Of a stretch of 22,050 bases of DNA, positions 1 to 8,296 are shown piece after piece (positions within the stretch are counted from its first letter, which is position 1; each line of letters opens with the position of its first letter). The DNA is from JAUWQU01 sp964605095 (GTDB lineage: Bacteria > Planctomycetota > Phycisphaerae > SM23-33): contig CAZSBS010000050.1 of NCBI GenBank assembly GCA_964605095.1, positions 1 to 22,050 of the forward strand, in the 5' to 3' direction. Under the pieces are notes generated by a model. It worked only from the letters and a program-made list of their open reading frames with translations. It was not told the DNA's origin and did not search any database. The position numbers were made by a program, and so were the translations under genes.

Positions 1-3000
1 ACGCCTTGACGTTCTTGACGCCGGTAACGCGATACTCCTCGTCCGTGCCCTGAGCGTCATGGTTCGTGTCGTAGTAGGTCTTCGAGACGGCCGTAGTGCT
101 GCCCACGGCCATGCCGACCTTGGTTTCCGTCTGGCGGCCCTTGGCGTCGTAGGTGTACTCGGTGACGCTCAGCAGCGTGTCGTTGGTGACGTTGTTGGGA
201 TCTGTGCAGTTGCCCTCGGCGGAACTGAGGTACTCTGCCGCGACGCTGCCGACGCCGTTGTAGGCCGTCTTGTGGATCAGGCCGTCGGGGCCGACCGTTT
301 TGATCTGCCGCCCGGCGGCATCGCACCAGGTGTTGGTGGTCTGGTTGGCGTCGACCGTGCCGTTTGCATCGACCTCGTGAATGATCGACCGGTAGGCCTG
401 GCCGCGCTCGTCGTAGAGGGTCTCGCCCTTGGCTCGCAGATTGTCGCCATCTGTCGTGATGTCGCCGGAATCCAGCGTGGCGCCGATGAACGTCTCGGCA
501 ATCGTGGAACGCCCCAGGTTGTCCAGCGTCCGAACGCTGGCCACGCTGTCGTGGCCCAGGGACTTGGTCTGCCGGCCGCGATAGTCGTAGTTGCTGACAG
601 TGCGGTAATAGTCGTTGGCCCCCTCGCCGTAGTACTGGCGGGTGGAGGTGACCAGCCCGTCGCCGACGTTCGGGTCCCCGCCGCCCGGCTCGGTCTCGTC
701 GTAGAACGTCCAACTCACGAGCTTGAGGTCGTTGGGGCTGCTGCCGTTGGGATCCTCCTGGGTGGCGTCCGCAGAGTTGGTGCCGATCCACGACTGAATG
801 GACCGGCCGAGGGCGTCGAAGACGCTGTACGAGACTACCCCGTCGGGAGATGTCGATGACAACTGCCGGCCGCTGTTGGGGTCGTACGTGTACGACGTGG
901 TCAGCTTCGGCTTGCTGTTGTCATCGGCATTGCTCCAGCGCGTGCTGGCCGTCAGGTGTAGCGTGTTGGGGTCGTACGTGTTGACCGTCCGGCTGGTAAG
1001 TATGGCGCCGTTGAAGAGAAAGGCGTCGAAGCCATCGTCAATATCGCCGTCAGGATCCCAGTCGTTGAGCAGCCCTTCACCCGCAGTAGTCCCGTCGTTG
1101 GGGGTCCCTGACTTGCCCGCCGCGGAGACTATCGTCTTGCCGCCCAGGTCGGAGACCTGAATGCTGACCGGCTGCTGGCCGTAGTCGTTTCCGATCATCA
1201 GCGACGCACTGAGAGACACCAGGTGCGTGGTGGTCTCGGTATCGTTCGGATCCCCCTCGCCGATCTCTCTGAGGCAGAGGTAGGCATAGGCGCTCTTGCG
1301 CCCGCCAGGCGCGGTAACCGACTTAAGCTGCCCGTAGCTGCCTGGCTGGGCATCCGAACCGTAGTACTCGTACGCCGTCTCCAGGTGAACTCCGTTCGGC
1401 TGGCTATTGCCGTCCCACTCGGAGGGCAGGCTCACAACGTCCGTGTCCACGTCCTCGATGCTCGTGACGGTCTGCCCAAGATTCCAGACGTTCGTCCCAA
1501 GCTCGGTATAGGAATAGTGGGGAGAATCGTCGTCGTTGGAGTACTCGTGCCGCGTCCAGTCGCGGTAGTACTGGTTATGGTTCGGGTCCGTATCGAGCTT
1601 ATAGTGATACGATACCTTCCGCGTGCCGGCGTTGCCGGCGTTCTTGCCCGTCGAGACCTCCGGGTACTCGACCGTCTCGTACTCTACCGTGACGCCGTCG
1701 GAATAATACCCGTCGTACGTATGCGTGGTCGTTCGCGGCCCGGCCTGGCCGGCGTCAGAATTCGCGTCGGCGTACTCGGTCTCCTGATGCACCAGCCAGA
1801 TATCACTGTTAGGATCGGGCCGCAGATAGGTGGTCTTCCTGACCCATATCTCGGGTTTGCCGCCGGCCACCTGGGACTTCGTCCCTTCCCGGACCTTCTC
1901 CCAGGCCAGGTTGCCGCTGTTGGGGTCGTAGTCGTAAAGCTGCACCAGGCCCGTGCTTCCGGTGTTACTCGGTATAACAGAGGTCACCCAGTTGCTCGAC
2001 GTCGTATAGGTGTATCCGGTGCATGCCGACGCGGACCGGCGTTCCTTCGTCTTGCCGACCTGGTTGCTGTTTGCGTCGTAACTGTAGTATATGTCGTGCG
2101 TTGTCCACTTCCCGGCTATAGAGCCGCCCGATACCGGCTGAACGACCTCGTAGATCGGGTAGTCGCATATGCTGAGGAACAGGACCGTGCGCAGCCCGCT
2201 GGGGTCCGTGGTCCGACGATACGTCTTCCACGTGTTGTACTTCTGGTCGGTGGTGGGATTCGACGGGTAACTCCCGTTTGTGCCGTACGCGTAAGTGTAG
2301 ATACCGGCCGTCCCGCCCCCGCCGCCGCATCCGCCGCATCCGCCACCACTATAGAGACTCGTAACTTGGCCCGATCCATCATACGAGAGAAGGACGAGCG
2401 AGGCATAGTCCTTCAGGCTCGCGTCAGTCACGCTGTTCGCGTCATCGAGATCGCAAGTGCTCCCGGGACTATTGGGGTCTATGCCCTCGCTGTAGCCGGC
2501 CGTCCCCAGGTAACGCGCCATGCCCTCCGGCTTGACCATGAACCACAGCTTCCCCGGATAATGAGGGTCGCCAGGGCCGTAGTACACCCACATCGTGGTC
2601 TCGAACCGCTTCGACCCGTCGGAATTAAACCCCACCACTGTTTGCCTCTTTCGCACCAAGACACCCTCCATCTCCTGATAGTTGAAGTACGTCCAGCCGG
2701 TCGTGGGGTTGCTCTGGTTCTCCACCGACGATATCCTGCCGTTGCCATCCGTCGTCTGCTCCTGCTTCTCTGAGCCAACCTTTATCGTCGTCGTGTTGCC
2801 GCTGGTGCTCTGTGTCCACACCCCTTGATCATTTCTGGTAACACACTTGTAGGCACCGTCGGCGCCCTTGTAGATCTTCATGCTGCCGTCTTTGGACTGT
2901 ATGTAACTCTGGGGACGGGATATGTCCGGTTCGGTAGAGTTAGGGTCCCCGTAAACGGCAATAGCCGTTATGTCGTTACCCTTCGGGTTCTTATACGTGT

Positions 3001-3442
3001 ATTCTCCCCGCTTGTCCGTGTTTTCGCTGACGCCAGTGTTGCGCTTCTTGTAGAAGCATATCTCCAAACTGTTACAGGTGCCATCCTTGGGGCCCTGAGC
3101 ATTGCCCCATTTCACCTTTATAAGCCAGGCCCAGTCTTCGTAGGAGTCCTTTTGGCCGTTCTCGTTGTTGTCAATGTATATTCCGCCCTCATGAGTCGGC
3201 GCATCTATTTGAAATGTGGCGAAGATGTTGCTCTCTGTGCAGGTGTTGCACACGCTAGCGAGTCCGGACGGAGACTGGTTCCCATAGAGTATACTTGACC
3301 TTGGGTCGCAGGAGCCCACCTTGCCGGAATCCTTACACGTGGTACACGCCAGCGCACGTTGAGTAAGGCCCATGAGTCCAGCCGCCACTGCCAGGCAAGC
3401 CACAACCGTCACAAGTACGCGTCGCTGTCCGCGAATACGCAT
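1..3442 (-). CDS. RHS1: secreted YD-repeat (RHS-family) protein, C-terminus beyond window
   Basis: The reading frame is open from an ATG at 3442 to the left window edge (1147 codons, no stop), so the C-terminal half, with any RHS core and tip, is missing. AAGGAG lies 7 nt before the ATG and fixes this start. The N-terminus is a signal peptide with an Arg-rich n-region and a hydrophobic core, ending ALA before Cys33. The mature protein begins with a Cys-rich stretch (C33-x2-C36, C45, then a CNTC motif). YD repeats follow from about residue 380, for example YDGSGQVTSLY, YDYRGRQTKSLG, FDALGRSIQSW and YDERGQAYRSI. A GGGCGGCGGGGG segment resembles the GCSSCGG element of RHS2 (14307-20588), and AGYSEGIDPNSP and HYSYTELG blocks match RHS2 collinearly, so the two are paralogues. 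YD-repeat proteins form large beta-cocoon shells that enclose or carry a variable C-terminal domain. The family call is firm; the cargo is unknown because it lies outside the window. Confidence 0.92.
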   Translation of the reverse strand, partial: MRIRGQRRVLVTVVACLAVAAGLMGLTQRALACTTCKDSGKVGSCDPRSSILYGNQSPSGLASVCNTCTESNIFATFQIDAPTHEGGIYIDNNENGQKDSYEDWAWLIKVKWGNAQGPKDGTCNSLEICFYKKRNTGVSENTDKRGEYTYKNPKGNDITAIAVYGDPNSTEPDISRPQSYIQSKDGSMKIYKGADGAYKCVTRNDQGVWTQSTSGNTTTIKVGSEKQEQTTDGNGRISSVENQSNPTTGWTYFNYQEMEGVLVRKRQTVVGFNSDGSKRFETTMWVYYGPGDPHYPGKLWFMVKPEGMARYLGTAGYSEGIDPNSPGSTCDLDDANSVTDASLKDYASLVLLSYDGSGQVTSLYSGGGCGGCGGGGGTAGIYTYAYGTNGSYPSNPTTDQKYNTWKTYRRTTDPSGLRTVLFLSICDYPIYEVVQPVSGGSIAGKWTTHDIYYSYDANSNQVGKTKERRSASACTGYTYTTSSNWVTSVIPSNTGSTGLVQLYDYDPNSGNLAWEKVREGTKSQVAGGKPEIWVRKTTYLRPDPNSDIWLVHQETEYADANSDAGQAGPRTTTHTYDGYYSDGVTVEYETVEYPEVSTGKNAGNAGTRKVSYHYKLDTDPNHNQYYRDWTRHEYSNDDDSPHYSYTELGTNVWNLGQTVTSIEDVDTDVVSLPSEWDGNSQPNGVHLETAYEYYGSDAQPGSYGQLKSVTAPGGRKSAYAYLCLREIGEGDPNDTETTTHLVSLSASLMIGNDYGQQPVSIQVSDLGGKTIVSAAGKSGTPNDGTTAGEGLLNDWDPDGDIDDGFDAFLFNGAILTSRTVNTYDPNTLHLTASTRWSNADDNSKPKLTTSYTYDPNSGRQLSSTSPDGVVSYSVFDALGRSIQSWIGTNSADATQEDPNGSSPNDLKLVSWTFYDETEPGGGDPNVGDGLVTSTRQYYGEGANDYYRTVSNYDYRGRQTKSLGHDSVASVRTLDNLGRSTIAETFIGATLDSGDITTDGDNLRAKGETLYDERGQAYRSIIHEVDANGTVDANQTTNTWCDAAGRQIKTVGPDGLIHKTAYNGVGSVAAEYLSSAEGNCTDPNNVTNDTLLSVTEYTYDAKGRQTETKVGMAVGSTTAVSKTYYDTNHDAQGTDEEYRVTGVKNVKA

Positions 3443-3754
3443 AGTCCATCTCCTTCGTTACAGCCCAGCCGCCCGGGCGGGCCTCGTTGCCAGCATGACT
3501 TTCAGAAGTCCGATACCAACCGCTCTCGCCGCTTATTCCCGATCCATGCATGCCATGGGCTCATGGCTTGCGAGGAACCGGAGTGTCCCGGCGTTCTCAA
3601 AATCGCGTCTCAGGCCCATATGCCTCAGGCCCGTTCTTTGGTTCTCCAGTCTCTTGGGCCTCTCAGTTCCGTTAACGGCCTTATGGAACTTAGAGGCTCT
3701 CGACTACGCGTACTGCCACGACCCGGCGACCGTACGGTGCAATTCGTCGATACC
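3443..3754. other. Intergenic gap between the 956-aa repeat protein gene and RHS1
   Basis: This 312-bp gap holds no credible gene. It contains a stem-loop at 3659-3696 (listed separately), a 10-bp palindrome ACCGTACGGT at 3729-3738, and a perfect 12-bp palindrome CCGCCCGGGCGG at 3469-3480 in the RHS1 leader. A small hairpin with GCCATG/CATGGC arms lies at 3552-3567. I see no convincing -35/-10 pair on the minus strand, so RHS1 may be read from the upstream promoter through the gap, or from a non-sigma-70 promoter. Confidence 0.6.
3659..3696 (-). terminator. Stem-loop after the 956-aa gene (possible terminator or processing hairpin)
   Basis: The arms 3659-3670 and 3685-3696 pair over 12 positions with one mismatch (CCTCT/AGAGG and AGTTCC/GGAACT) around a 14-nt loop. 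It lies about 60 nt past the stop of the minus-strand gene ending at 3755. No U-run follows on the minus strand, so it is not a classical intrinsic terminator. It could weaken read-through into RHS1 or stabilise the upstream mRNA end. Confidence 0.3.
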
Positions 3755-6625
3755 TCAAGGCGCAGCGGGCTTCAGCCGCGCCGCTTCCGCCGCCTGCAGT
3801 TCCTTCTGCATCGAACCGATCGTGGCAAGCGAATCGCCCGTGAACTGGCCCTTGACGCTCTCAATCATCTCTGCGGCCACTCCCGGCCGATTGATGCTTA
3901 AGTACATGTCCGCAAGTTCCCGCCAGGCTATGACACGGACTTGATCGGTAGCCGCGCTGGCCAGGGCAGCGGTCACGCCAGGCCGCACCTGCAATACGTC
4001 GGGCTCGTCGGGCGTCACTGATTTGGTATAGCCCAGGACAAGTTCCCAGAGGGCCTTGACGTCGCTGTTGGCGGGCGCCGCGGATACTTGCTGGTCCACA
4101 TAGGCGCGCCACTCGTCCAGACCGTCCCATTTCTTGTAGGCGCAGGCGAGGACCTTGGCCAGGCCGAGGCGCGGGTTGCCCTGGGCATCCAGCAGGGCGT
4201 CTCTCGCAATCTGGCGAGTCTCGGCTGCGCCCAGCGGCTCGGCGAGCAATGCATAATGCCGCCACAGCCGTGCGGTGATACCACCTTTAGCCGCCACCAA
4301 GGCCAGAGCGGCCGCGTACGGCGGATAGGGCCGATCCCGGCCTGACATCCCGGTGTCGGAGATCGCTCGGCTGACGAAGAGAAGCGTATCCAAGTCGGCC
4401 TTGCGCCGTGCGGTCTCGCTGCCAAGTGCGACCCAGTAGCTTGTCATTACCCACTCCTGAGCCCTGTCCATGTTGCCCGTCTTTTCCCAAGCATCGCGGA
4501 TTGCCATGCCCTCTGCCCAAGTCACGGGCCGAGTTATGTCCCTTACCCTGAAGTGCTTCTCAAGGTCATCCAGGATCGGCAGGGTCTCTTCGCTGTTGCC
4601 CCGGTACGCGGCCACGGCGAGGTTGGCCAGGGCCTCGATTGTCGCACCCTGCCAGAGCGTGCGGTTCTTCAGCCAGGACAGGGCCAAGCCGGTCTTCATC
4701 TTGTCGTCCAGGATGGCGATTGCGGATAACAGGGCGTTGCGCTGCTCGGCATCATCGGCCTGGCCGGAGAGTGCCGCGATGTCGAAGATGCCACGGAGCC
4801 GTTCACCCCACAACGTACGCGTCTCGGCCGGCATGACGTCGTACAGACCCATGATAAGGTCAGCCCACTGGCTTAGAGGCACCTTCTTGGCATCCTCGGC
4901 GGTTGCCATGCAGGTGGCGGTGATGCGATCCAGGATCTTCAGGCGGGCGGCCTTGGTGGACTCCCGCTTGTCAGGCGCAGTCAGCGTGCCTATCAGCCGG
5001 GCCTGCTGCGAATCCAGGTTCCAGCTCTGCCAGGCGGTGGAGTCGTTGACGAGCTTCGCGACGGCACTGACAGCCAAGTCTTCGGCAGCCAGGCTGCGGA
5101 GGGCTCCGACGAGCATCTCGACATCCCTGGCAGTAAGAGCCCCGGCGGTTTCGCCGCTGCCGGCATAGGCCTGGATTATGATGGCTGCCCACTGGGCCTT
5201 GGCTTCCGCGGACAGCCCCGGAGCAAGGGACCAACTGAAGGATTCCCACTCCCCCAGAGTCAGGGACTTGCCCGAACCTGCCGAGACGTATTTGGAGGCG
5301 ACCAAAGCGATGAGGCTCTGGCGGGCGGTAGCGCCCAATTCGCCGGGCGCTCCGACTTTCGTCGCAAGATCCGCCACTTCCTCGGAAGACCAGGACTGCC
5401 ACAGCGTCGTGCTCTTGACAAACGTGGCGGCCACGCCTTTGAGGTCATCCTGCTTGTCTCCAAGATTGTTAAGGGCATAGATGAGATGCACGAGGTCACC
5501 GTGCTTCTTCAGAGAGGCCATACCAACTGGATCCTGCACGTAGACCGCGCGAAGCTGGGCGATCCACTGGCTACGCCGCTCGGCCGTCATGCCGGCTGAA
5601 AGGCAATTGGTAAGATTGTCCCACTGGCCGCATGAGACTGACCTGGTAGCGGCAGGGTCAGCCAGGAATTTCGTCGTCACGACATCGGCGATGTTCTTCC
5701 TGGCGGCCTTGATCGCCGGGGTATCTCCTGTCAGGCCATCAAGCATCCAACTCAACTTATCGAACGACATGGGCTGTACGGCGGCGGAGTCCCCGGCAAG
5801 CCGGGCCATCAGGCCAGCCGCCAGATCCTTGGCATCCAGTCGTTCGAGGATCGAGGTAAGCTGCTCGGCATCCCTGACTGTAAGCGAGATGGCGGTTTCT
5901 CCGCTGCCGGCATAGGCCTGGATGATGATGGCTGCCCACTGGGCCTTGGCTTCCGCGGATAACCCCGGAGCAAGAGTCCCGCTGAAGGATTCCCACTGCC
6001 CCAGAGTCAGGGACTTGCCCGAACCTGCCGACACGTACTTGGAGGTCACCATGCTGATGATGGTCTGGCGGGCGGCAGTGCCCGATTCACCGAGCGCTGC
6101 AATTCTTGTCGCAAGGTTCGCCACATCGCCGGGAGGCCAGGACTGCCACAGCGTCGTGCCCTTGACGAACGTGGCGGCTATGCCGTCAACGTCATCCTGC
6201 TTGTCTCCAAGGATACCCAGGGCACCGATGAGATTCTCGATGTCACCGTACTGCTTCAGAAAGGCCAGACCCGTGGCGTCCTGCACATAGGCGGCTCGGA
6301 TCTTGCCGATCCACTGGCCACGCTGCTCGGCCGTCAAGCCGGCTGAGAGGGCCTTGGCAAACTCCCTCCACTGGCTAAGCGACAGCGTCCTGGTTACGAC
6401 GGGATCCGCCAGGAACCTGGCCGCCACATTCCCGGCCAGGCTCTGTCTGGCGGTCACCACGGCCGGGTCAGTGCCCGCCAGGTTCTTGGCCGCCCACAGC
6501 AGATCGGCAGCCGACATCGACTGCCAGTCGGGGGTGTTGGCGTCCGGGGCCGTCTGGGCACACAGCGTAGGTGCCATCGTAAGGAAAAAAACGCCTGCCA
6601 GTGTCGTGATTAGGATTCTGTTCAT
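3755..6625 (-). CDS. Secreted 956-aa helical-repeat protein with five to six ~125-residue repeats
   Basis: I chose the ATG at 6625 because AAGGA lies just upstream and the product then starts with a clean signal peptide (MNRILITTLAGVFFLTMAP, ending near LCAQ). The mature protein is built of repeats of about 125 residues. A Trp marking one helix recurs at residues 86, 211, 335, 460 and 587, and a WQS-type start recurs near 34, 160, 409 and 532, with a divergent WQG at 659. Units 1 and 3 resemble each other most, as do 2 and 4, so a 249-residue dimer was duplicated. The C-terminal third is more divergent and TPR-like (AWRELADMYLSINRPGVAAE near residue 900). The composition is Ala/Leu-rich and alpha-helical. 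It follows the 123-aa gene by 20 bp and precedes RHS1, so it probably belongs to that unit, perhaps as a periplasmic scaffold or partner of the RHS protein. No enzymatic motif was seen and I do not recognise the family. Confidence 0.85.
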   Translation of the reverse strand: MNRILITTLAGVFFLTMAPTLCAQTAPDANTPDWQSMSAADLLWAAKNLAGTDPAVVTARQSLAGNVAARFLADPVVTRTLSLSQWREFAKALSAGLTAEQRGQWIGKIRAAYVQDATGLAFLKQYGDIENLIGALGILGDKQDDVDGIAATFVKGTTLWQSWPPGDVANLATRIAALGESGTAARQTIISMVTSKYVSAGSGKSLTLGQWESFSGTLAPGLSAEAKAQWAAIIIQAYAGSGETAISLTVRDAEQLTSILERLDAKDLAAGLMARLAGDSAAVQPMSFDKLSWMLDGLTGDTPAIKAARKNIADVVTTKFLADPAATRSVSCGQWDNLTNCLSAGMTAERRSQWIAQLRAVYVQDPVGMASLKKHGDLVHLIYALNNLGDKQDDLKGVAATFVKSTTLWQSWSSEEVADLATKVGAPGELGATARQSLIALVASKYVSAGSGKSLTLGEWESFSWSLAPGLSAEAKAQWAAIIIQAYAGSGETAGALTARDVEMLVGALRSLAAEDLAVSAVAKLVNDSTAWQSWNLDSQQARLIGTLTAPDKRESTKAARLKILDRITATCMATAEDAKKVPLSQWADLIMGLYDVMPAETRTLWGERLRGIFDIAALSGQADDAEQRNALLSAIAILDDKMKTGLALSWLKNRTLWQGATIEALANLAVAAYRGNSEETLPILDDLEKHFRVRDITRPVTWAEGMAIRDAWEKTGNMDRAQEWVMTSYWVALGSETARRKADLDTLLFVSRAISDTGMSGRDRPYPPYAAALALVAAKGGITARLWRHYALLAEPLGAAETRQIARDALLDAQGNPRLGLAKVLACAYKKWDGLDEWRAYVDQQVSAAPANSDVKALWELVLGYTKSVTPDEPDVLQVRPGVTAALASAATDQVRVIAWRELADMYLSINRPGVAAEMIESVKGQFTGDSLATIGSMQKELQAAEAARLKPAAP
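5144..5303 (-). repeat. Internal coding repeat, copy 2 (in the 956-aa gene)
   Basis: This block matches 5891-6050 at a constant offset of 747 nt (249 codons), with about 13 mismatches in 160 bases counted by eye. It encodes the segment containing KYVSAGSGKSLTLG and AEAKAQWAAIIIQAYAGSG. The surrounding repeat sequence is much more diverged. Confidence 0.85.
5891..6050 (-). repeat. Internal coding repeat, copy 1 (in the 956-aa gene)
   Basis: This is the partner of 5144-5303, 747 nt away and in the same reading frame. Similarity at about 92 percent in this block, against weaker similarity outside it, suggests a recent duplication or gene conversion within the gene. Confidence 0.85.
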
Positions 6626-6645
6626 TGCCGTTATCCTTTGTCTTC

Positions 6646-7017
6646 TCAAGCGGCGATGCCGGAGTATTCTTCCCCTGCAGGGCCTGGAACGCGGTGACAT
6701 CCACGCAGGCAGGAGGAGTTGGGCAAACCCAACTTCCGCCTGGCTTCGGTCGGGTCGGAGACCTCCTGCTTCGCGGATTCGGATATCTTGCTGTTAGATT
6801 GATGCAGAGCGTCCGGGGGAGCATCGCCCGCGGCGCTGCGGTCTTCTGCTGAAGTGTCCATCGCCTGAGCCTGCCAGTGTCGGTCCGCATCGTCGTACCT
6901 GTCGACTATGCCGGGGGAAAAAGGCTGGGCAGCGGCGTGCCTGGCGTGCCAGTAGGCGAGCCTGCTGAGTGCGGAACACACGAACAGATAGATTACGACC
7001 AGGGCTATCCGCTTCAT
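6646..7017 (-). CDS. Small exported or membrane-anchored protein, 123 aa, unknown function
   Basis: The start is the ATG at 7017, with AGGAAGGG 6-7 nt upstream; longer forms in the same frame lack such a site. The product begins MKRIALVVIYLFVCSALSRL, a single hydrophobic segment that is either a signal peptide or an N-terminal anchor. A polar, low-complexity, Asp/Ala/Ser-rich stretch with little predicted structure follows. A late SSCLRGC motif (two Cys spaced by three residues) lies near residue 102. It is the first gene of the minus-strand unit, 20 bp before the 956-aa repeat protein and about 335 nt from a good promoter at 7361-7388. I recognise no family; a small accessory or anchoring protein of the repeat protein/RHS1 unit is a guess from position only. 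Confidence 0.7.
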   Translation of the reverse strand: MKRIALVVIYLFVCSALSRLAYWHARHAAAQPFSPGIVDRYDDADRHWQAQAMDTSAEDRSAAGDAPPDALHQSNSKISESAKQEVSDPTEARRKLGLPNSSCLRGCHRVPGPAGEEYSGIAA

Positions 7018-7097
7018 AGCTGCACCCTTCCTGGTTCTTCCGCCGTAAAGGTCCAACGCGCGCACCACAACCGCGTATGCGAGAGCAGGTCCGCCAG

Positions 7098-7139
7098 TTA
7101 CCGGGTGTTCCCACACCCGGCGCAAGCCTGCCACGCCAT
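7098..7139 (-). other. Possible 13-codon leader peptide with overlapping hairpin
   Basis: In the long leader, AAGGA directly precedes an ATG at 7139 that opens MAWQACAGCGNTR and stops at TAA. The last codons form a perfect stem-loop at 7101-7120 (CCGGGTGT/ACACCCGG, 4-nt loop). A coding leader whose end forms a hairpin recalls attenuation or a translational sensor, and the peptide carries a CxxC. The spacing between AAGGA and ATG is short and nothing confirms translation, so this may be chance. Confidence 0.15.
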
Positions 7140-7360
7140 TATCCTTCGATGATTCCGCCCGCGGGTCACCCACCTGACACGGTCGCACAAATGGCCGGCG
7201 CAGTGGGTCCTGAAATCATGCCCCGCAAGATTGTCCTTGCCCAAGACGAAAAGTTGTTCTAGTCCGAACTCTTCCCCTGAAGCCCCAGGCGAACTGCCCT
7301 ACGACTTCAGGACCAGCACAACTGCCCAAAATGATGCCGAAAGCCACTTCTTTATCACGT

Positions 7361-7388
7361 ATATTAGCCGTATTCGCTAATTCGTCAA
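7361..7388 (-). promoter_or_regulatory. Sigma-70-like promoter for the 123-aa/956-aa/RHS1 unit
   Basis: On the minus strand, TTGACG (7388-7383) is followed after 16 bp by TAATAT (7366-7361), inside the most AT-rich segment of the region. Transcription would start near 7353 and run into the 123-aa gene. The -35 context CTTGACGAATT is identical to that of the promoter at 8205-8235. Confidence 0.6.
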
Positions 7389-7502
7389 GATAATAATCTG
7401 AAAATTAACTAAATATTTGACTGCGTGCCTGTGGAACAGGGTTGGCGGATGGGAATTGGGGCAACGGGGAGCAGAAAAAGGCTTGGTCCGCAAAGATCCA
7501 GT

Positions 7503-7538
7503 GGGGTGCCTGATCACTGAAATGCTGAAATCAGCCCC
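7503..7538 (-). terminator. Stem-loop downstream of the receiver regulator gene
   Basis: The arms GGGG..CTGAT (7503-7514) and ATCAG-CCCC (7530-7538) pair, with a 3-nt bulge on one side. It begins about 20 nt past the regulator's stop codon. There is no U-tract, so a terminator role is only suggested by position. Confidence 0.3.
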
Positions 7539-7556
7539 CTACGCGCGCCTGGGAAA

Positions 7557-8177
7557 TCACCGGCGGGTGTGTCCGGGCTGCCCTTCGCCGACCAGGCCGA
7601 GATTGGCCAGGGCCTTCTGGATCGGGGTCATGACGGCCTCAAGGTGGAATGGCTTGATCAGGTACTTCAGCACCCCCAGCCCCAGGAGCTGATCCCGCAG
7701 CGGCGGGTCTTCGCTGTCGGTGACCGCGATGATCGCCGCCAGGCAGGTCCGGGCGTTAGACCGGACGCGGTGGCAGATCTCCAGGCTGTCCATCCCCGGC
7801 ATGCTCGTGTCCAGGATGATGATCTCGGGCCCCACGAAACCGACCATCTCCCCCGCCGTGTAGACGGTGTGAGCCAGGTAGATCTCGGAGTGCGGAAACC
7901 TATCGCCGATCTCCTCCGCGAGCCACTTGCCGAACAGCAGATCATGGTGCAGGATGAGCATCTTCGGGACGGAGGTCTGCAACTCCGGTGGAATCTTGAA
8001 CCCCTGCTTGTGGATGAACTCGATGAAATCCCCTCTGGCGATCCGCCTGTGCCCGCCGGGGGTGCGCCCCGCCGGGAGCTGGCCCTCGTCGATCCATTTG
8101 GAGATGGAGGATACGCCGACACCCAGCAGCCGGGCTGCTTCCACGGTCGAAATCGGTTTATCTTCCTGCGACTTCAG
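7557..8177 (-). CDS. HTH (excisionase/MerR-type)-receiver fusion regulator, 206 aa
   Basis: The N-terminus carries an excisionase-type winged helix: ISTVEAARLLGV, a recognition helix SISKWIDEG, and the hallmark TPGGHRRI near residues 39-46. A response-regulator receiver domain follows from about residue 72. Asp123 (in IILDTSMPGMD) is the expected phospho-acceptor, with Thr152 and Lys174 (LIKPF) as the other switch residues. The first acidic pocket has only one Asp (LHHD79) instead of two. Start choice: the GTG at 8144 would cut off the first helix, so I take CTG at 8177, with GGAG 8 nt upstream; an ATT at 8153 is a further option. A TATAAT with an upstream TTGACG lies just before the gene. 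The order is inverted relative to most response regulators, whose receiver is N-terminal. It probably reads a phosphorelay signal and binds DNA; the targets are unknown and no histidine kinase lies in the window. Confidence 0.85.
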   Translation of the reverse strand: MKSQEDKPISTVEAARLLGVGVSSISKWIDEGQLPAGRTPGGHRRIARGDFIEFIHKQGFKIPPELQTSVPKMLILHHDLLFGKWLAEEIGDRFPHSEIYLAHTVYTAGEMVGFVGPEIIILDTSMPGMDSLEICHRVRSNARTCLAAIIAVTDSEDPPLRDQLLGLGVLKYLIKPFHLEAVMTPIQKALANLGLVGEGQPGHTRR

Positions 8178-8204
8178 TCTGAGTTCTCCGCGAGATACAC
8201 TTTG

Positions 8205-8235
8205 ATTATACTACCCCTTTCCCCGAATTCGTCAA
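8205..8235 (-). promoter_or_regulatory. Promoter of the HTH-receiver regulator
   Basis: On the minus strand, TTGACG (8235-8230) precedes TATAAT (8210-8205) by 19 bp, or TAGTAT (8213-8208) by the more usual 16 bp. The -35 context CTTGACGAATT repeats that of the promoter at 7361-7388, and 16 bp to TAGTAT matches its layout. The 5' leader to the CTG start would be very short, about 20 nt. Confidence 0.5.
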
Positions 8236-8296
8236 GGCTATACCCCGCGAATCCCCGAAAGTGGCCTGGGCTCCCCCGCCGCAGGCGACCGCTGAA

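Larger units (their letters stand above)
7018..7556. other. Leader and promoter region of the 123-aa/956-aa/RHS1 unit
   Basis: This 539-bp stretch has no convincing full gene. It holds the minus-strand promoter at 7361-7388, an AT-rich block around 7340-7425 in otherwise GC-rich DNA, a roughly 335-nt untranslated leader with a hairpin and a short possible leader peptide (7098-7139), and a stem-loop at 7503-7538 just past the upstream regulator gene. Confidence 0.6.

Noticed and set aside
1223..2773. Long plus-strand open frame (516 codons) opposite RHS1
   Set aside because: It is the mirror of a high-GC YD-repeat gene on the minus strand. The product is Val/Arg-rich with no domain, no ribosome site and no signal, whereas the minus frame has a signal peptide, YD repeats and homology to RHS2.
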